Source: Polluticoccus soli (lineage in GTDB: Bacteria; Bacteroidota; Bacteroidia; Chitinophagales; Chitinophagaceae). From it: a DNA stretch of 64,000 bases. The notes under the pieces are model-generated. The model had not been told where the DNA came from. It did not search any database and was given only the letters and a program-made list of their open reading frames with translations. The DNA lies in contig NZ_JARJHT010000001.1 of the NCBI RefSeq assembly GCF_029269745.1, positions 186,001-250,000 on the forward strand. The letters are read 5' to 3'. How positions within the stretch are numbered: position 1 is the first letter of the stretch; every line of letters begins with the position of its first letter. Positions 56,350-64,000 of this stretch are shown piece after piece. A program made the translations under genes and the position numbers.

Positions 56350-58008
56350 CTAGATATCCAGTCCGAATTTCTTGCCGGTTTCTTCAGCCAGCTCATAGCC
56401 GGCGTCTGTATGCCTCAACACACCCATACCCGGGTCGTTGAACAGTACGCGCTTCAGGCGCTCTTCAGCGTCTTTGGTACCGTCAGCAACGATCACCATA
56501 CCAGCGTGCAGCGAGTAGCCCATGCCCACGCCACCACCATGGTGAAAAGACACCCAGCTAGCGCCACCAGCTGTATTGATCAATGCATTGAGTATCGGCC
56601 AATCAGCTACGGCATCACTGCCGTCTTTCATGGCTTCTGTTTCGCGGTTAGGCGATGCGACAGAACCACAGTCCAGGTGGTCGCGACCAATAACGATCGG
56701 CGCCTTAACCTTACCTGTCCGCACGAGTTCATTGAACAGCAGGCCAGCTTTCTCACGCTCACCCATACCCAGCCAGCAAATACGTGCAGGCAGGCCCTGG
56801 AAGGCGATGCGGTCTTTGGCCATATGCAACCAGCGGTGCAAACCTTTATTCTCTGGGAAGAGCTCCATGAGCGCTTTATCCGTAGTGTAGATATCCTCAG
56901 GATCGCCACTCAGCGCCACCCAGCGGAACGGACCTTTACCCTCGCAAAACAGCGGACGGATATAAGCAGGTACGAAACCAGGGAAGTCGAACGCATCCTT
57001 GACACCACGCTTGTCGTGTGCCTGGCCGCGGAGGTTGTTGCCGTAGTCGAATGTGATGGCACCGCGCTTTTGCAGTTCCAGCATCTGGCGTACATGTTTC
57101 GCCATCGTATCCAGCGAGCGTGAGCAGTATTCTTCAGGATTGCTGCTGCGCAGAGCATTTGCTTCTACTACAGTCAGCCCTTCAGGGAAATAACCGATCA
57201 GTTCATCGTGTGCCGATGTCTGGTCGGTCAGCGTATCAGGTGTAATGTTCCTGTCTATCAACCTTTGCAGCAGATCAACAGCATTGCAACAAACACCTAT
57301 AGAGATGGCTTCTTTGTTTTCTTTGGCTTTCAGTGCCCAGTCAATGGCCTCATCGATGTCGCTGGTGTATTTATCGAGGTAACGTGTTTCAACACGCTTC
57401 TTCATACGCCATTCTTCCATTTCAGCAGCAAGGCATACACCCTCGTTCATAGTAATGGCCAGTGGCTGAGCGCCACCCATACCACCAAGACCCGCCGTCA
57501 CGTTCAGCGTGCCTTTCAGCGTACCGTTGTAGTGTTGGTTAGCCAACGAGAGATATGTTTCATACGTACCTTGTACGATACCCTGAGAACCAATGTATAT
57601 CCAGCTACCTGCGGTCATCTGTCCATACATCATCAGGCCTTTTGCTTCCAGCTCACGGAAATGTTCCCATGTAGCCCAGCGACCAACAAGGTTAGAGTTG
57701 GCAATGAGTACACGTGGTGCATCTTTGTGCGAACGCAGTACGCCTACAGGCTTACCTGATTGAACCATCAGGGTCTCGTCTTCGTTCAGGTCTTTGAGTA
57801 GCTCCAGTATCTTATCAAAGCTCTTCCAGTCGCGGGCAGCTTTACCGATACCACCGTATACTACGAGGTCTTCAGGACGTTCTGCTACTTCAGGATCCAG
57901 GTTGTTCTGTATCATCCTGAATGCTGCTTCAGATATCCAGTTCTTGCAATTCAGTTCGCTGCCACGTGGCGAGCGTATAATTCGTTGTGTTGCTTCTATT
58001 CCAGGCAT
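56350..58008 (-). CDS. hutU: Urocanate hydratase
   Basis: A 552-residue NAD-dependent enzyme of histidine breakdown, adding water to urocanate to give imidazolone propionate. Motifs include [40 protein letters not shown] (NAD binding), [53 protein letters not shown] and [15 protein letters not shown]. No hutH, hutI or hutG is in this window. A hairpin at 58021-58043 precedes it. Confidence 0.97.
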   Translation of the reverse strand: MPGIEATQRIIRSPRGSELNCKNWISEAAFRMIQNNLDPEVAERPEDLVVYGGIGKAARDWKSFDKILELLKDLNEDETLMVQSGKPVGVLRSHKDAPRVLIANSNLVGRWATWEHFRELEAKGLMMYGQMTAGSWIYIGSQGIVQGTYETYLSLANQHYNGTLKGTLNVTAGLGGMGGAQPLAITMNEGVCLAAEMEEWRMKKRVETRYLDKYTSDIDEAIDWALKAKENKEAISIGVCCNAVDLLQRLIDRNITPDTLTDQTSAHDELIGYFPEGLTVVEANALRSSNPEEYCSRSLDTMAKHVRQMLELQKRGAITFDYGNNLRGQAHDKRGVKDAFDFPGFVPAYIRPLFCEGKGPFRWVALSGDPEDIYTTDKALMELFPENKGLHRWLHMAKDRIAFQGLPARICWLGMGEREKAGLLFNELVRTGKVKAPIVIGRDHLDCGSVASPNRETEAMKDGSDAVADWPILNALINTAGGASWVSFHHGGGVGMGYSLHAGMVIVADGTKDAEERLKRVLFNDPGMGVLRHTDAGYELAEETGKKFGLDI

Positions 58009-58020
58009 AAAATATATGAG

Positions 58021-58043
58021 CCAAGCCCCTGAAAGGGGCTTGG
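58021..58043. terminator. Hairpin between purC and hutU
   Basis: CCAAGCCCCT, loop GAA, AGGGGCTTGG. The T-rich side (ATTATTTTG) is on the plus strand, so termination of purC is less efficient than that of any plus-strand transcript. Confidence 0.6.
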
Positions 58044-58055
58044 ATTATTTTGTTA

Positions 58056-59009
58056 TTACAGTGTTCCGATTTGTTGTGGTACTGGCGGCAGGTGTTCGAT
58101 CTCGTTTTTCAGTTTGTCGTTCATCTCCTGCTCGTTCATATCTTCTTTCATGAAGGTCTTACCGGTTACTTGCTCATACAGCTCAATGTAACGCTCTGAA
58201 ATACGGTTCACTACTTCGTTGGTCATCTCAGGTATTTCCTGGCCTTCTTTGCCCTGGAAACCATTTTCCATCAGCCACTCACGAACGAACTCTTTAGACA
58301 GTTGTTTTTGAGCTTCACCTTTCTTCTGGCGGTCTTCGTAACCTTCCAGATAGAAGTAACGAGAAGAATCCGGTGTGTGGATCTCATCGATCAGGTAAAT
58401 GGTATCACCAATTTTACCGAATTCGTACTTGGTATCAACCAGGATCAGGCCGCGCTCTTTAGCGATCTCAGTGCCACGCTCGAACAGTGCCAGCGTGTAT
58501 TTTTCCAGTTGCTCGTATTCTTTCTCAGATACAAGACCTTGTTTGATGATCTCTTCGCGAGAAATGTCTTCATCGTGGCCTTCGTGCGCCTTAGTCGTTG
58601 GTGTAAGGATCGGCTGAGGGAATTTATCATTCTCTTTCATGCCTTCAGGCATAGTTACACCGCACAGTTCGCGCTTGCCTGTTTTATATGTACGCCATGC
58701 ATGACCTGTCAGGTATCCACGCACTACCATTTCAACTGGGTAAGTTTCGCACTTGTAACCGATAGTTACATTCGGCAACGGAACTTTGATCATCCAGTTA
58801 GGAACGATGTCCTTTGTAGCATCCAGGAATTGCGCTGCTATTTGGTTCAGTACTTGTCCTTTGTAAGGAATAGGGCGAGGCAGTACCACATCGAATGCAG
58901 AGATACGGTCGCTTACCAGCATCACCATATACTTATCGGCGATCGTGTACACGTCGCGCACTTTGCCTTTATAGAAGTTCGTCTGATTAGGTAATTGAAG
59001 TTGTGCCAT
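58056..59009 (-). CDS. purC: Phosphoribosylaminoimidazole-succinocarboxamide synthase
   Basis: A 317-residue SAICAR synthetase joining aspartate to CAIR with ATP in purine synthesis. [59 protein letters not shown] and [20 protein letters not shown] are standard. The length matches the longer Bacteroidetes/eukaryote-like PurC form. No other purine genes are adjacent. Confidence 0.96.
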   Translation of the reverse strand: MAQLQLPNQTNFYKGKVRDVYTIADKYMVMLVSDRISAFDVVLPRPIPYKGQVLNQIAAQFLDATKDIVPNWMIKVPLPNVTIGYKCETYPVEMVVRGYLTGHAWRTYKTGKRELCGVTMPEGMKENDKFPQPILTPTTKAHEGHDEDISREEIIKQGLVSEKEYEQLEKYTLALFERGTEIAKERGLILVDTKYEFGKIGDTIYLIDEIHTPDSSRYFYLEGYEDRQKKGEAQKQLSKEFVREWLMENGFQGKEGQEIPEMTNEVVNRISERYIELYEQVTGKTFMKEDMNEQEMNDKLKNEIEHLPPVPQQIGTL

Positions 59010-59074
59010 AGTTTTCTGTTCTGTTATATATTCTTTTTATAGCGTTTCAAATTAGGAACGGCAAAATTAAAGAA

Positions 59075-59104
59075 GAAATGCCTCCCAACGGAGGCATTTC
59101 TTTA
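59075..59104 (-). terminator. Terminator after leucine dehydrogenase
   Basis: GAAATGCCTCC, loop CAAC (plus strand), GGAGGCATTTC, with T-rich ends on both strands; the leucine dehydrogenase gene ends 19 bp away. Confidence 0.85.
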
Positions 59105-59122
59105 GAAATATGAAAAGTTTTA

Positions 59123-60193
59123 TTATAACCTCGACTTTACATTAGCAATATCTGCAAGGCGTTTCTCCGCCAGCATCATCGCAGCCGCCTGAGTATGTAC
59201 GTTTTCTTTCTCTGACAGGTTGAATATCTCCAGTGTGCGGTTGTAGATCTTCTCTACATTGCCCATTACGCGCTCGTGGTTGTAGCCGTCAAGCTCAGCA
59301 CTTACGTTGATCAGGCCACCGGCATTGATCAGGAAGTCCGGAGCGTACAGGATGCCTTTTTCTATCAGCATAGGGCCATGAACACGTTCTTCAGCAAGCT
59401 GGTTGTTGGCAGCACCGGCAATGATCGGGCATTTCATTTTTGAGATGCTCTCGGTGTTTACCGTAGCACCCAGGGCACACGGAGCGTACACATCGAATTC
59501 TTTAGCGAAAATGTCGCTGTTATTGATTACTTCTACTTTGAATTTATCGGTGGTTTCTTTGATACGTGTTTCGTTGATATCAGAGATCATCACTTTAGCA
59601 CCAGCTTCTATCAGGTGTCCAACCAGGTACTGACCTACGTGACCAACGCCCTGTACCAGTACTTTCTTGCCGGCCAGGCTATCGTTACCCCAAACTTTCT
59701 TAGCAGAGGCTTTCATACCTACGAAAACACCGTAAGCAGTGAATGGCGAAGGATCGCCGCTACCACCCATGTACTCAGGCACACCAGTTACGTGCTCTGT
59801 TTCCAGCGAGATGTATTCCATATCACGTGCAGAAGTGTTTACGTCTTCTGCTGTGATGTATTTACCATTCAGGCTATCTACGAATTTACCATAGCGCCTC
59901 CACAGGCCTTCTGATTTGATCTTGTTTGCGTCGCCGATGATCACCGCTTTACCACCACCCAGGTTCAGGTCGCTGATGGCAGCTTTGTAAGTCATACCGC
60001 GGCTCAGGCGAAGTGCATCGATCACACCTTCTTCGTGGCTGTTGTAGTTCCAGAGGCGTGTACCACCCAGCGCAGGGCCAAGCGTTGTATTATGTATAGC
60101 TATGATAGCGTTCAGTCCCGAATACGGATCATGGCAGAATACGAGCTGCTCATGTCCCATTTGCTGCATAAGATCAAATACAGATTGCTGCAT
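59123..60193 (-). CDS. Glu/Leu/Phe/Val dehydrogenase (leucine dehydrogenase-like)
   Basis: A 356-residue amino-acid dehydrogenase. The substrate domain has GPALGGTRLWNY and RGMTYKAAISDLNLGGGKAV with Lys70 and catalytic Lys82. The Rossmann domain has VLVQGVGHVGQYLVGHLIEA, then ISDINETRIK and CALGATVNTESISKMK, and GAANNQLAEE follows. Spacing and residues resemble leucine dehydrogenase, which deaminates branched-chain amino acids with NAD+. Exact substrate preference is inferred. Confidence 0.93.
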   Translation of the reverse strand: MQQSVFDLMQQMGHEQLVFCHDPYSGLNAIIAIHNTTLGPALGGTRLWNYNSHEEGVIDALRLSRGMTYKAAISDLNLGGGKAVIIGDANKIKSEGLWRRYGKFVDSLNGKYITAEDVNTSARDMEYISLETEHVTGVPEYMGGSGDPSPFTAYGVFVGMKASAKKVWGNDSLAGKKVLVQGVGHVGQYLVGHLIEAGAKVMISDINETRIKETTDKFKVEVINNSDIFAKEFDVYAPCALGATVNTESISKMKCPIIAGAANNQLAEERVHGPMLIEKGILYAPDFLINAGGLINVSAELDGYNHERVMGNVEKIYNRTLEIFNLSEKENVHTQAAAMMLAEKRLADIANVKSRL

Positions 60194-60281
60194 GTCAAAA
60201 ATTTAGGGTGCAAACCTAACGAAAAAACCCTTCAGTCTTCTGGCAGAATAATAAATATGATTAATATCAGGATCGCCGCTG

Positions 60282-60920
60282 TCAGGTCCATTTCATAACT
60301 GCTTCCTCAGCTATCACATAGATGTGTTTGTGTTCTGCTGGATCGAGAACATGGGTACCCGTAAACTGCCCGAACGCGGGTAGTATAAACCTGTCTTCGT
60401 CCTCGCAGAAACAGGATAGTTTAATAGTGTTATGTCCGCGCCGGCTAATGCGTATAGCCGGGTGGATGTGACCATGAATACAAAAGTCTGGACAATCCTC
60501 CGGTACATCGTGGGCTATGAAAAACGGACCGACTTTTAGTCCATGCGTGTGCAACTGCAGGTTCCATCCTTCGTACATCTCCTGCGGCAGTATATCGTGG
60601 TTACCGGTAACAAGATCTATATAGAGATCCTCATGTCCTTTACGCCAATGCGAGAATACATCAACTTCTTTGTTATGCTTGCTATGAAACATGTCACCGG
60701 CTATAACAAGACGTTCGACGCTGTATTGACTTATTAGCTTAGCCAGCTTTACTTCATCCTGCGTTTGTGTATTACCCGGGATCGCTATACCATGTTTGCG
60801 GAAATGCGCGCTCTTACCCCAGTGCAGATCAGCCACCACCAACATTTTTTGTGCAGGCCAATACATCGCCCTTTCTGCCAATAGCTGCACCTTTTCTCCC
60901 TGCAATACAATGTCTAACAT
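60282..60920 (-). CDS. pdeM: PdeM-like metallophosphoesterase
   Basis: A 212-residue calcineurin-like phosphoesterase with all metal motifs: VVADLHWGKSAHFRKHG, LVIAGDMFHSK, DLVTGNHDIL and CIHGHIHPAIR. The size and the LHWGK form fit the ligase-associated DNA-damage-response endonuclease PdeM. The usual partners (ligase, lhr-type helicase, exonuclease) are not next to it, so the repair role rests on family alone. A minus-strand TAACTTTG at 61027-61034 may be its promoter. Confidence 0.88.
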   Translation of the reverse strand: MLDIVLQGEKVQLLAERAMYWPAQKMLVVADLHWGKSAHFRKHGIAIPGNTQTQDEVKLAKLISQYSVERLVIAGDMFHSKHNKEVDVFSHWRKGHEDLYIDLVTGNHDILPQEMYEGWNLQLHTHGLKVGPFFIAHDVPEDCPDFCIHGHIHPAIRISRRGHNTIKLSCFCEDEDRFILPAFGQFTGTHVLDPAEHKHIYVIAEEAVMKWT

Positions 60921-61081
60921 ATAACGCGCAGCGAAGTTACGGAAACAATAAATCCCTGCTCCAGTCTGGTTTTAATCTATTACTAATGGGAATAAGTTGG
61001 ACTTTTTGCTTCGCGTAGTATATTTACAAAGTTAACATCGGACTTATAGCGCTACCCGCGCTCCGAGCCATTACGCAACTA

Positions 61082-62146
61082 ATGAAGACTATCCTATTAA
61101 TTGACGACAATGCGGACGTGCGCATGGTAATTACCGAAGTATTGGAATTATCCAATTATCGTGTATTAGCCGCTGCCGATGGCAAGGAGGGCATTCTGCT
61201 CGCAAGAGACAAAAAGCCAGACCTGATCATCTGTGATATCATGATGCCTGTGCTGGATGGCTATGCAGTTATTCATTCCCTGCAACGATTTCCCGAAACA
61301 CAGAATATTCCGTTCATTTTTCTTTCAGCAAAAGCCGAGCGCAGCGATATCCGAAAAGGAATGGAGCTTGGCGCCGACGATTATATAGCAAAACCACTTA
61401 GCGGCCCTGAAGAACTGCTGAACGCCGTAGAAAGCCGTCTGAAGAAAGCAGACCTCCTGAAAAAGGATATGGGCCCGGGACTGGAAGGTTTAAACAACCT
61501 GATGATCTCGGTGAATGGCAAGGACATGCTGAAAAGCCTGACCGACGAAAGCAGCAGCCAGCGTTACAAAAAACGCCAGGTGGTGTACAACGAAGGCACC
61601 CACCCTAAGAACCTATTCTATGTACAGAAAGGCAAGGTGAAGGTATTTAAGACAAACGACGACGGAAAGGAACTGGTGACCAACATATATACTGAAGGTG
61701 ACTTCTTTGGCTATACTTCGATCATCGAAGAATCGCTGTATAAAGAGACTGCACAGGCACTGGAAGAGGCGGAACTGACGCTCATTCCGGCATCTGACTT
61801 TAAAGACCTGCTCAATAATAGCCGCGAGGTGTTGCATAAATTCATACAGCTACTTGCCAACAACGTATCAGAACGCGAAGCGCAACTGGTAGGAGTAGCC
61901 TACAACTCGCTGCGTAAGAAGGTCGCCGATGCGTTGATCTCCATTTTTAAGAAGTTTAAAAAAGAGGGCGACGCTGACGACAGCACGATTGCAATAGGCC
62001 GCGAGAACCTGGCCAACTTTACCGGCACCGCCAAAGAATCCGTTATCCGCACACTCAGCGATTTCAAGGACGAGAAACTGATCGACATCAAAGACGGCAA
62101 TATCGTTATCCTAAATCGCAGGAAGCTGGAAAATATGCTCAATTGA
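61082..62146 (+). CDS. Receiver-CRP/FNR fusion regulator
   Basis: A 354-residue transcription factor joining a CheY-like receiver (residues 1-125, phospho-acceptor Asp52 in IICDIMMPVLDG, Lys in YIAKPLSG) to a cyclic-nucleotide-binding-type beta-roll (about 155-270; VYNEGTHPKNLFYVQKGKVK) and a C-terminal CRP-type HTH (about 285-350; AIGRENLANFTGTAKESVIR). It can therefore combine a phosphorelay input with a small-ligand or redox signal. No Cys cluster for Fe-S is obvious. A near-consensus TATATTTA lies about 60 bp upstream. The stop overlaps the next start. Confidence 0.9.
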   Translation: MKTILLIDDNADVRMVITEVLELSNYRVLAAADGKEGILLARDKKPDLIICDIMMPVLDGYAVIHSLQRFPETQNIPFIFLSAKAERSDIRKGMELGADDYIAKPLSGPEELLNAVESRLKKADLLKKDMGPGLEGLNNLMISVNGKDMLKSLTDESSSQRYKKRQVVYNEGTHPKNLFYVQKGKVKVFKTNDDGKELVTNIYTEGDFFGYTSIIEESLYKETAQALEEAELTLIPASDFKDLLNNSREVLHKFIQLLANNVSEREAQLVGVAYNSLRKKVADALISIFKKFKKEGDADDSTIAIGRENLANFTGTAKESVIRTLSDFKDEKLIDIKDGNIVILNRRKLENMLN

Positions 62147-62607
62147 TGGCAAGGCTAGGTCTTCTTATTGCATTTTCAATATTGCTTGTTGCCTGTAACA
62201 TGAGCGACTCCTCGAAGAAACTCTCGGGAAATTATTGTTATCGATGGGAAGGCGGTGGAGATAAAGTTATTCTGAGACACTCAGGTAGCGTGCGAGACAA
62301 TATTTATGGTGAAGTAGTTGACTATGAATATAACGACGACTTTATTATCGCAATGCAACGACCCGATTTCAAAACACACGCCCATTATCTTGCTTTCGAG
62401 CTACCTGGAGACGAAATAGAGAAAGATATACGCGAAGCTGAAAGTACTTTAAGGACAGAGCCGTACTATATACAGATATTCTCTAACAAGCTTAATTACT
62501 GGATCATATCACATAACCACAATAAGACCTTTGGCCCGCTCACAAAATCAGAATTTCAAAAACTCCACGATAGCCTGAATATTGACGAAGATTTGAACTT
62601 CGACTAG
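62146..62607 (+). CDS. Lipoprotein of unknown function
   Basis: A 153-residue protein beginning MARLGLLIAFSILLVACNMS, a lipoprotein signal with the lipobox Cys at 17. The rest is hydrophilic (NYCYRWEGGGDKVILRHSG, DDFIIAMQRPDFKTHAHYLA, SNKLNYWIISHNHNKTFGPL) and of no recognised family. ATG 62146 overlaps the stop of the receiver-CRP gene (TGATG), so translation is coupled. It abuts the convergent tonB gene with no gap. Confidence 0.7.
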   Translation: MARLGLLIAFSILLVACNMSDSSKKLSGNYCYRWEGGGDKVILRHSGSVRDNIYGEVVDYEYNDDFIIAMQRPDFKTHAHYLAFELPGDEIEKDIREAESTLRTEPYYIQIFSNKLNYWIISHNHNKTFGPLTKSEFQKLHDSLNIDEDLNFD

Positions 62608-63390
62608 CTATTGCAATACAAACCTAATGGGCAGTGTGTAAAACACTTTTACGGGCTGCCCATTTTGTTTTCCGGGTTTCCACTTCGGCATACTGTTCAC
62701 GACCCGCAAGGCCTCTTCGCTACATCCCCCGGCTAAACTGCGCAATACTTTGGCATTCGATACGCTACCATCCTCAGCTACAACAAATTGTACGATCACT
62801 GTGCCTTCTATGCTGTTCTCGCGCGCGACAGTCGGGTACATAAGCTTTCTACCCAGGTAGTCATTCAGATCGCCGTTGAATTCAGGCATTACTTCTGCAA
62901 ATTTTATCGGTGCTTCCGGAAGGACCGGTTTAGTATCTGCGACCGGTGCTGAAGCTGTGTCACTATCTCCTACTATTGAAACTGTACCCTCTTTACCATT
63001 TGTATTGATTGGCCCGGCTACTTTAGTGGAAAGGTCGGTTGGCGACTCCTCAACAACATCGTTTTCGACAATTACGGGAGTTGTGAATTTTACCATATCA
63101 GTCTTTGGCGCACCGGTAGGCGCGGCTGGCGGCTTCGGCGTTGATTTGGGAGGTTCATAAAGTGTTGGCCCGATTGGACAAGAGATAAGAACAGGTACAT
63201 TTCTAACCGGAGCATCATTGTTTACAAGGGCGTACACAGAAAAGGCTCCTGTTGCAAAGAGAATGAAAGTAAGACTGGTAAACACGCGTTTATGATAAGT
63301 CTTCCTGAGAACATAACCACCATATTGCTTGTTGCGGTTATCAAATACTATGTCCAGGTAGTCAGCGGTAAGAAATGCTTGAAGTTCCAT
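62608..63390 (-). CDS. tonB: TonB-family energy transducer
   Basis: A 260-residue protein with a cytoplasmic start (TADYLDIVFDNRNKQYGGYV), one membrane helix (VFTSLTFILFATGAFSVYAL), a Pro-rich periplasmic linker (PPKSTPKPPAAPTGAPK) and the C-terminal TonB domain (YPTVARENSIEGTVIVQFVV, SLAGGCSEEALRVVNSMPKW, KPGKQNGQPVKVFYTLPIRF). It passes proton-motive energy to TonB-dependent receptors such as that at 37452. ATG 63390 is the usual start of this subtype (MELQAFLTADYLD). No exbB/exbD is adjacent. Confidence 0.93.
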   Translation of the reverse strand: MELQAFLTADYLDIVFDNRNKQYGGYVLRKTYHKRVFTSLTFILFATGAFSVYALVNNDAPVRNVPVLISCPIGPTLYEPPKSTPKPPAAPTGAPKTDMVKFTTPVIVENDVVEESPTDLSTKVAGPINTNGKEGTVSIVGDSDTASAPVADTKPVLPEAPIKFAEVMPEFNGDLNDYLGRKLMYPTVARENSIEGTVIVQFVVAEDGSVSNAKVLRSLAGGCSEEALRVVNSMPKWKPGKQNGQPVKVFYTLPIRFVLQ

Positions 63391-63462
63391 AGTAGTGTGT
63401 TTATTACTAAGAACCCACTCCTTCAACTTTTCACAAACGATATTGTCAATTTTACGTCATGA

Positions 63463-63489
63463 AAAAGCCTCGCGTTGCGGGGCTTTTTT
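63463..63489 (-). terminator. Terminator of trhO
   Basis: AAAAAGCC-x-CGC and GCG-x-GGCTTTTTT form a GC-rich stem. It abuts the trhO stop and has T5 on the minus strand. Confidence 0.82.
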
Positions 63490-64000
63490 CTATTCATTAT
63501 CTTCTCTTATCGATCGGTGCGCTGGTATATTCCATTCGCTGCGATGCTTGCGCAATGGATGGTCTTTCGATTTGTTGAAAACCATTGGGCCATTTTCCCG
63601 ACCTGCGCGACGCTCGCGCTGCTCGTCTGTTGGCAGGTGCATTTCTTCCTGGCACTCGTTGCTGCAGCAACCTTCCAGTTTGGTTGCACAGTCTTCACAT
63701 TGAATGAACAGCAGGTGACAGCCGTCGTTTTTACAATTGGTATGACTATCGCAAGGCTTGCCGCATGTGTGGCATTGTGCCAGTATGTCGTCTGTAATAC
63801 GCTCTCCCAGCCTTTCGTCAAATACGAAGTTCTTGCCTTTGAATTTTACAGGTAATCCTTGCTCCTTAGCCTTGCGTGTATATTCAATGATACCGCCTTC
63901 AACATGGAATACATTCTTAAAACCATTGTGCAACATATATGCGCTGGCTTTCTCGCAACGGATACCGCCTGTGCAGTACATGATGATGTTCTTGTCCTTC
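63490..64000 (-). CDS. trhO: tRNA uridine hydroxylase, rhodanese type (partial: N-terminal part beyond the window)
   Basis: The last 170 or so residues of a TrhO/YceA-type protein. The rhodanese active-site segment [20 protein letters not shown] is present, with catalytic Cys. A Cys-rich C-terminal extension follows ([33 protein letters not shown]) that could bind zinc. TrhO makes 5-hydroxyuridine at wobble position 34 of tRNA using molecular oxygen. The frame is open to the window edge. Confidence 0.9.
   Translation of the reverse strand, partial: KDKNIIMYCTGGIRCEKASAYMLHNGFKNVFHVEGGIIEYTRKAKEQGLPVKFKGKNFVFDERLGERITDDILAQCHTCGKPCDSHTNCKNDGCHLLFIQCEDCATKLEGCCSNECQEEMHLPTDEQRERRAGRENGPMVFNKSKDHPLRKHRSEWNIPAHRSIREDNE

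Noticed and set aside
1-64000. CRISPR arrays, tRNA/rRNA genes, insertion sequences, prophage
   Set aside because: No spaced direct-repeat arrays, cloverleaf-type sequences, transposases, integrases or phage structural genes were seen on either strand.

Overview
The window looks like chromosomal DNA of a Bacteroidetes bacterium, most likely of the Chitinophagaceae/Sphingobacteriia type. Three things point there: type IX secretion (T9SS) C-terminal sorting domains and a PorD-like gene; families largely confined to that phylum (DUF4296, DUF4835/PorD, DUF6580-like, 2TM, SusC-free TonB receptors with PepSY partners, many small lipoproteins with a Leu/Ala/Gly-x-x-Cys lipobox); and many promoters of the Bacteroidetes form TAnnTTTG 10-40 bp before start codons. 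No rRNA, tRNA, CRISPR array, transposase or phage gene was recognised.

Layout. 1-7.5 kb: 3' end of secA, a DUF6580-like membrane protein, two very similar secreted Asp-box (sortilin/BNR-like) proteins with T9SS tails, a small HExxH protein and a 2TM protein. 7.5-16.3 kb: a TPR hybrid histidine kinase with a membrane-anchored receiver protein, an aminotransferase, the coaBC-porD-DUF4296 operon, an ECF sigma/anti-sigma pair and YceI. 16.5-24.1 kb: twin lipoproteins, a possible leader peptide plus terminator before a GNAT gene, acyl-CoA dehydrogenase, a nuclease, Hsp20 with a CsbD-like protein, a TIGR02594 hydrolase and glyA. 24.2-30.4 kb is the least ordinary part: a secreted 752-residue protein with a clan-CD-protease-like His/Cys pair, about 0.9 kb of G-depleted non-coding DNA, a Gln/Gly/Ser low-complexity protein, an orphan minus-strand transcription unit, palindromic operators, and two copies of a hairpin ending in AAGGAGG.

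30.4-41.8 kb: a Na+/H+ antiporter, AraC regulator, DUF983, two DUF1254 proteins, and an iron-uptake pair (TonB-dependent siderophore receptor plus a frameshifted PepSY membrane protein). 41.8-49.7 kb: a minus-strand cluster whose products nearly all carry export signals: a formylglycine-generating-enzyme lipoprotein, two sulfatases, a HAD-family lipoprotein, a DUF2490 protein, an outer-membrane transporter-like protein and a DUF4136 lipoprotein. It reads as one exported sulfatase system with its own maturase. 50-64 kb: housekeeping and metabolic genes (GNAT, pirin plus FMN reductase, ispF, hutU, purC, leucine dehydrogenase, pdeM, a receiver-CRP fusion regulator, TonB, trhO) among small lipoproteins and short palindromes.

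Functions are assigned by recognising motifs and family character by eye. No database search was run. Gene starts were moved from the longest reading frame wherever a TAnnTTTG promoter, signal peptide or conserved N-terminus indicated a later start.
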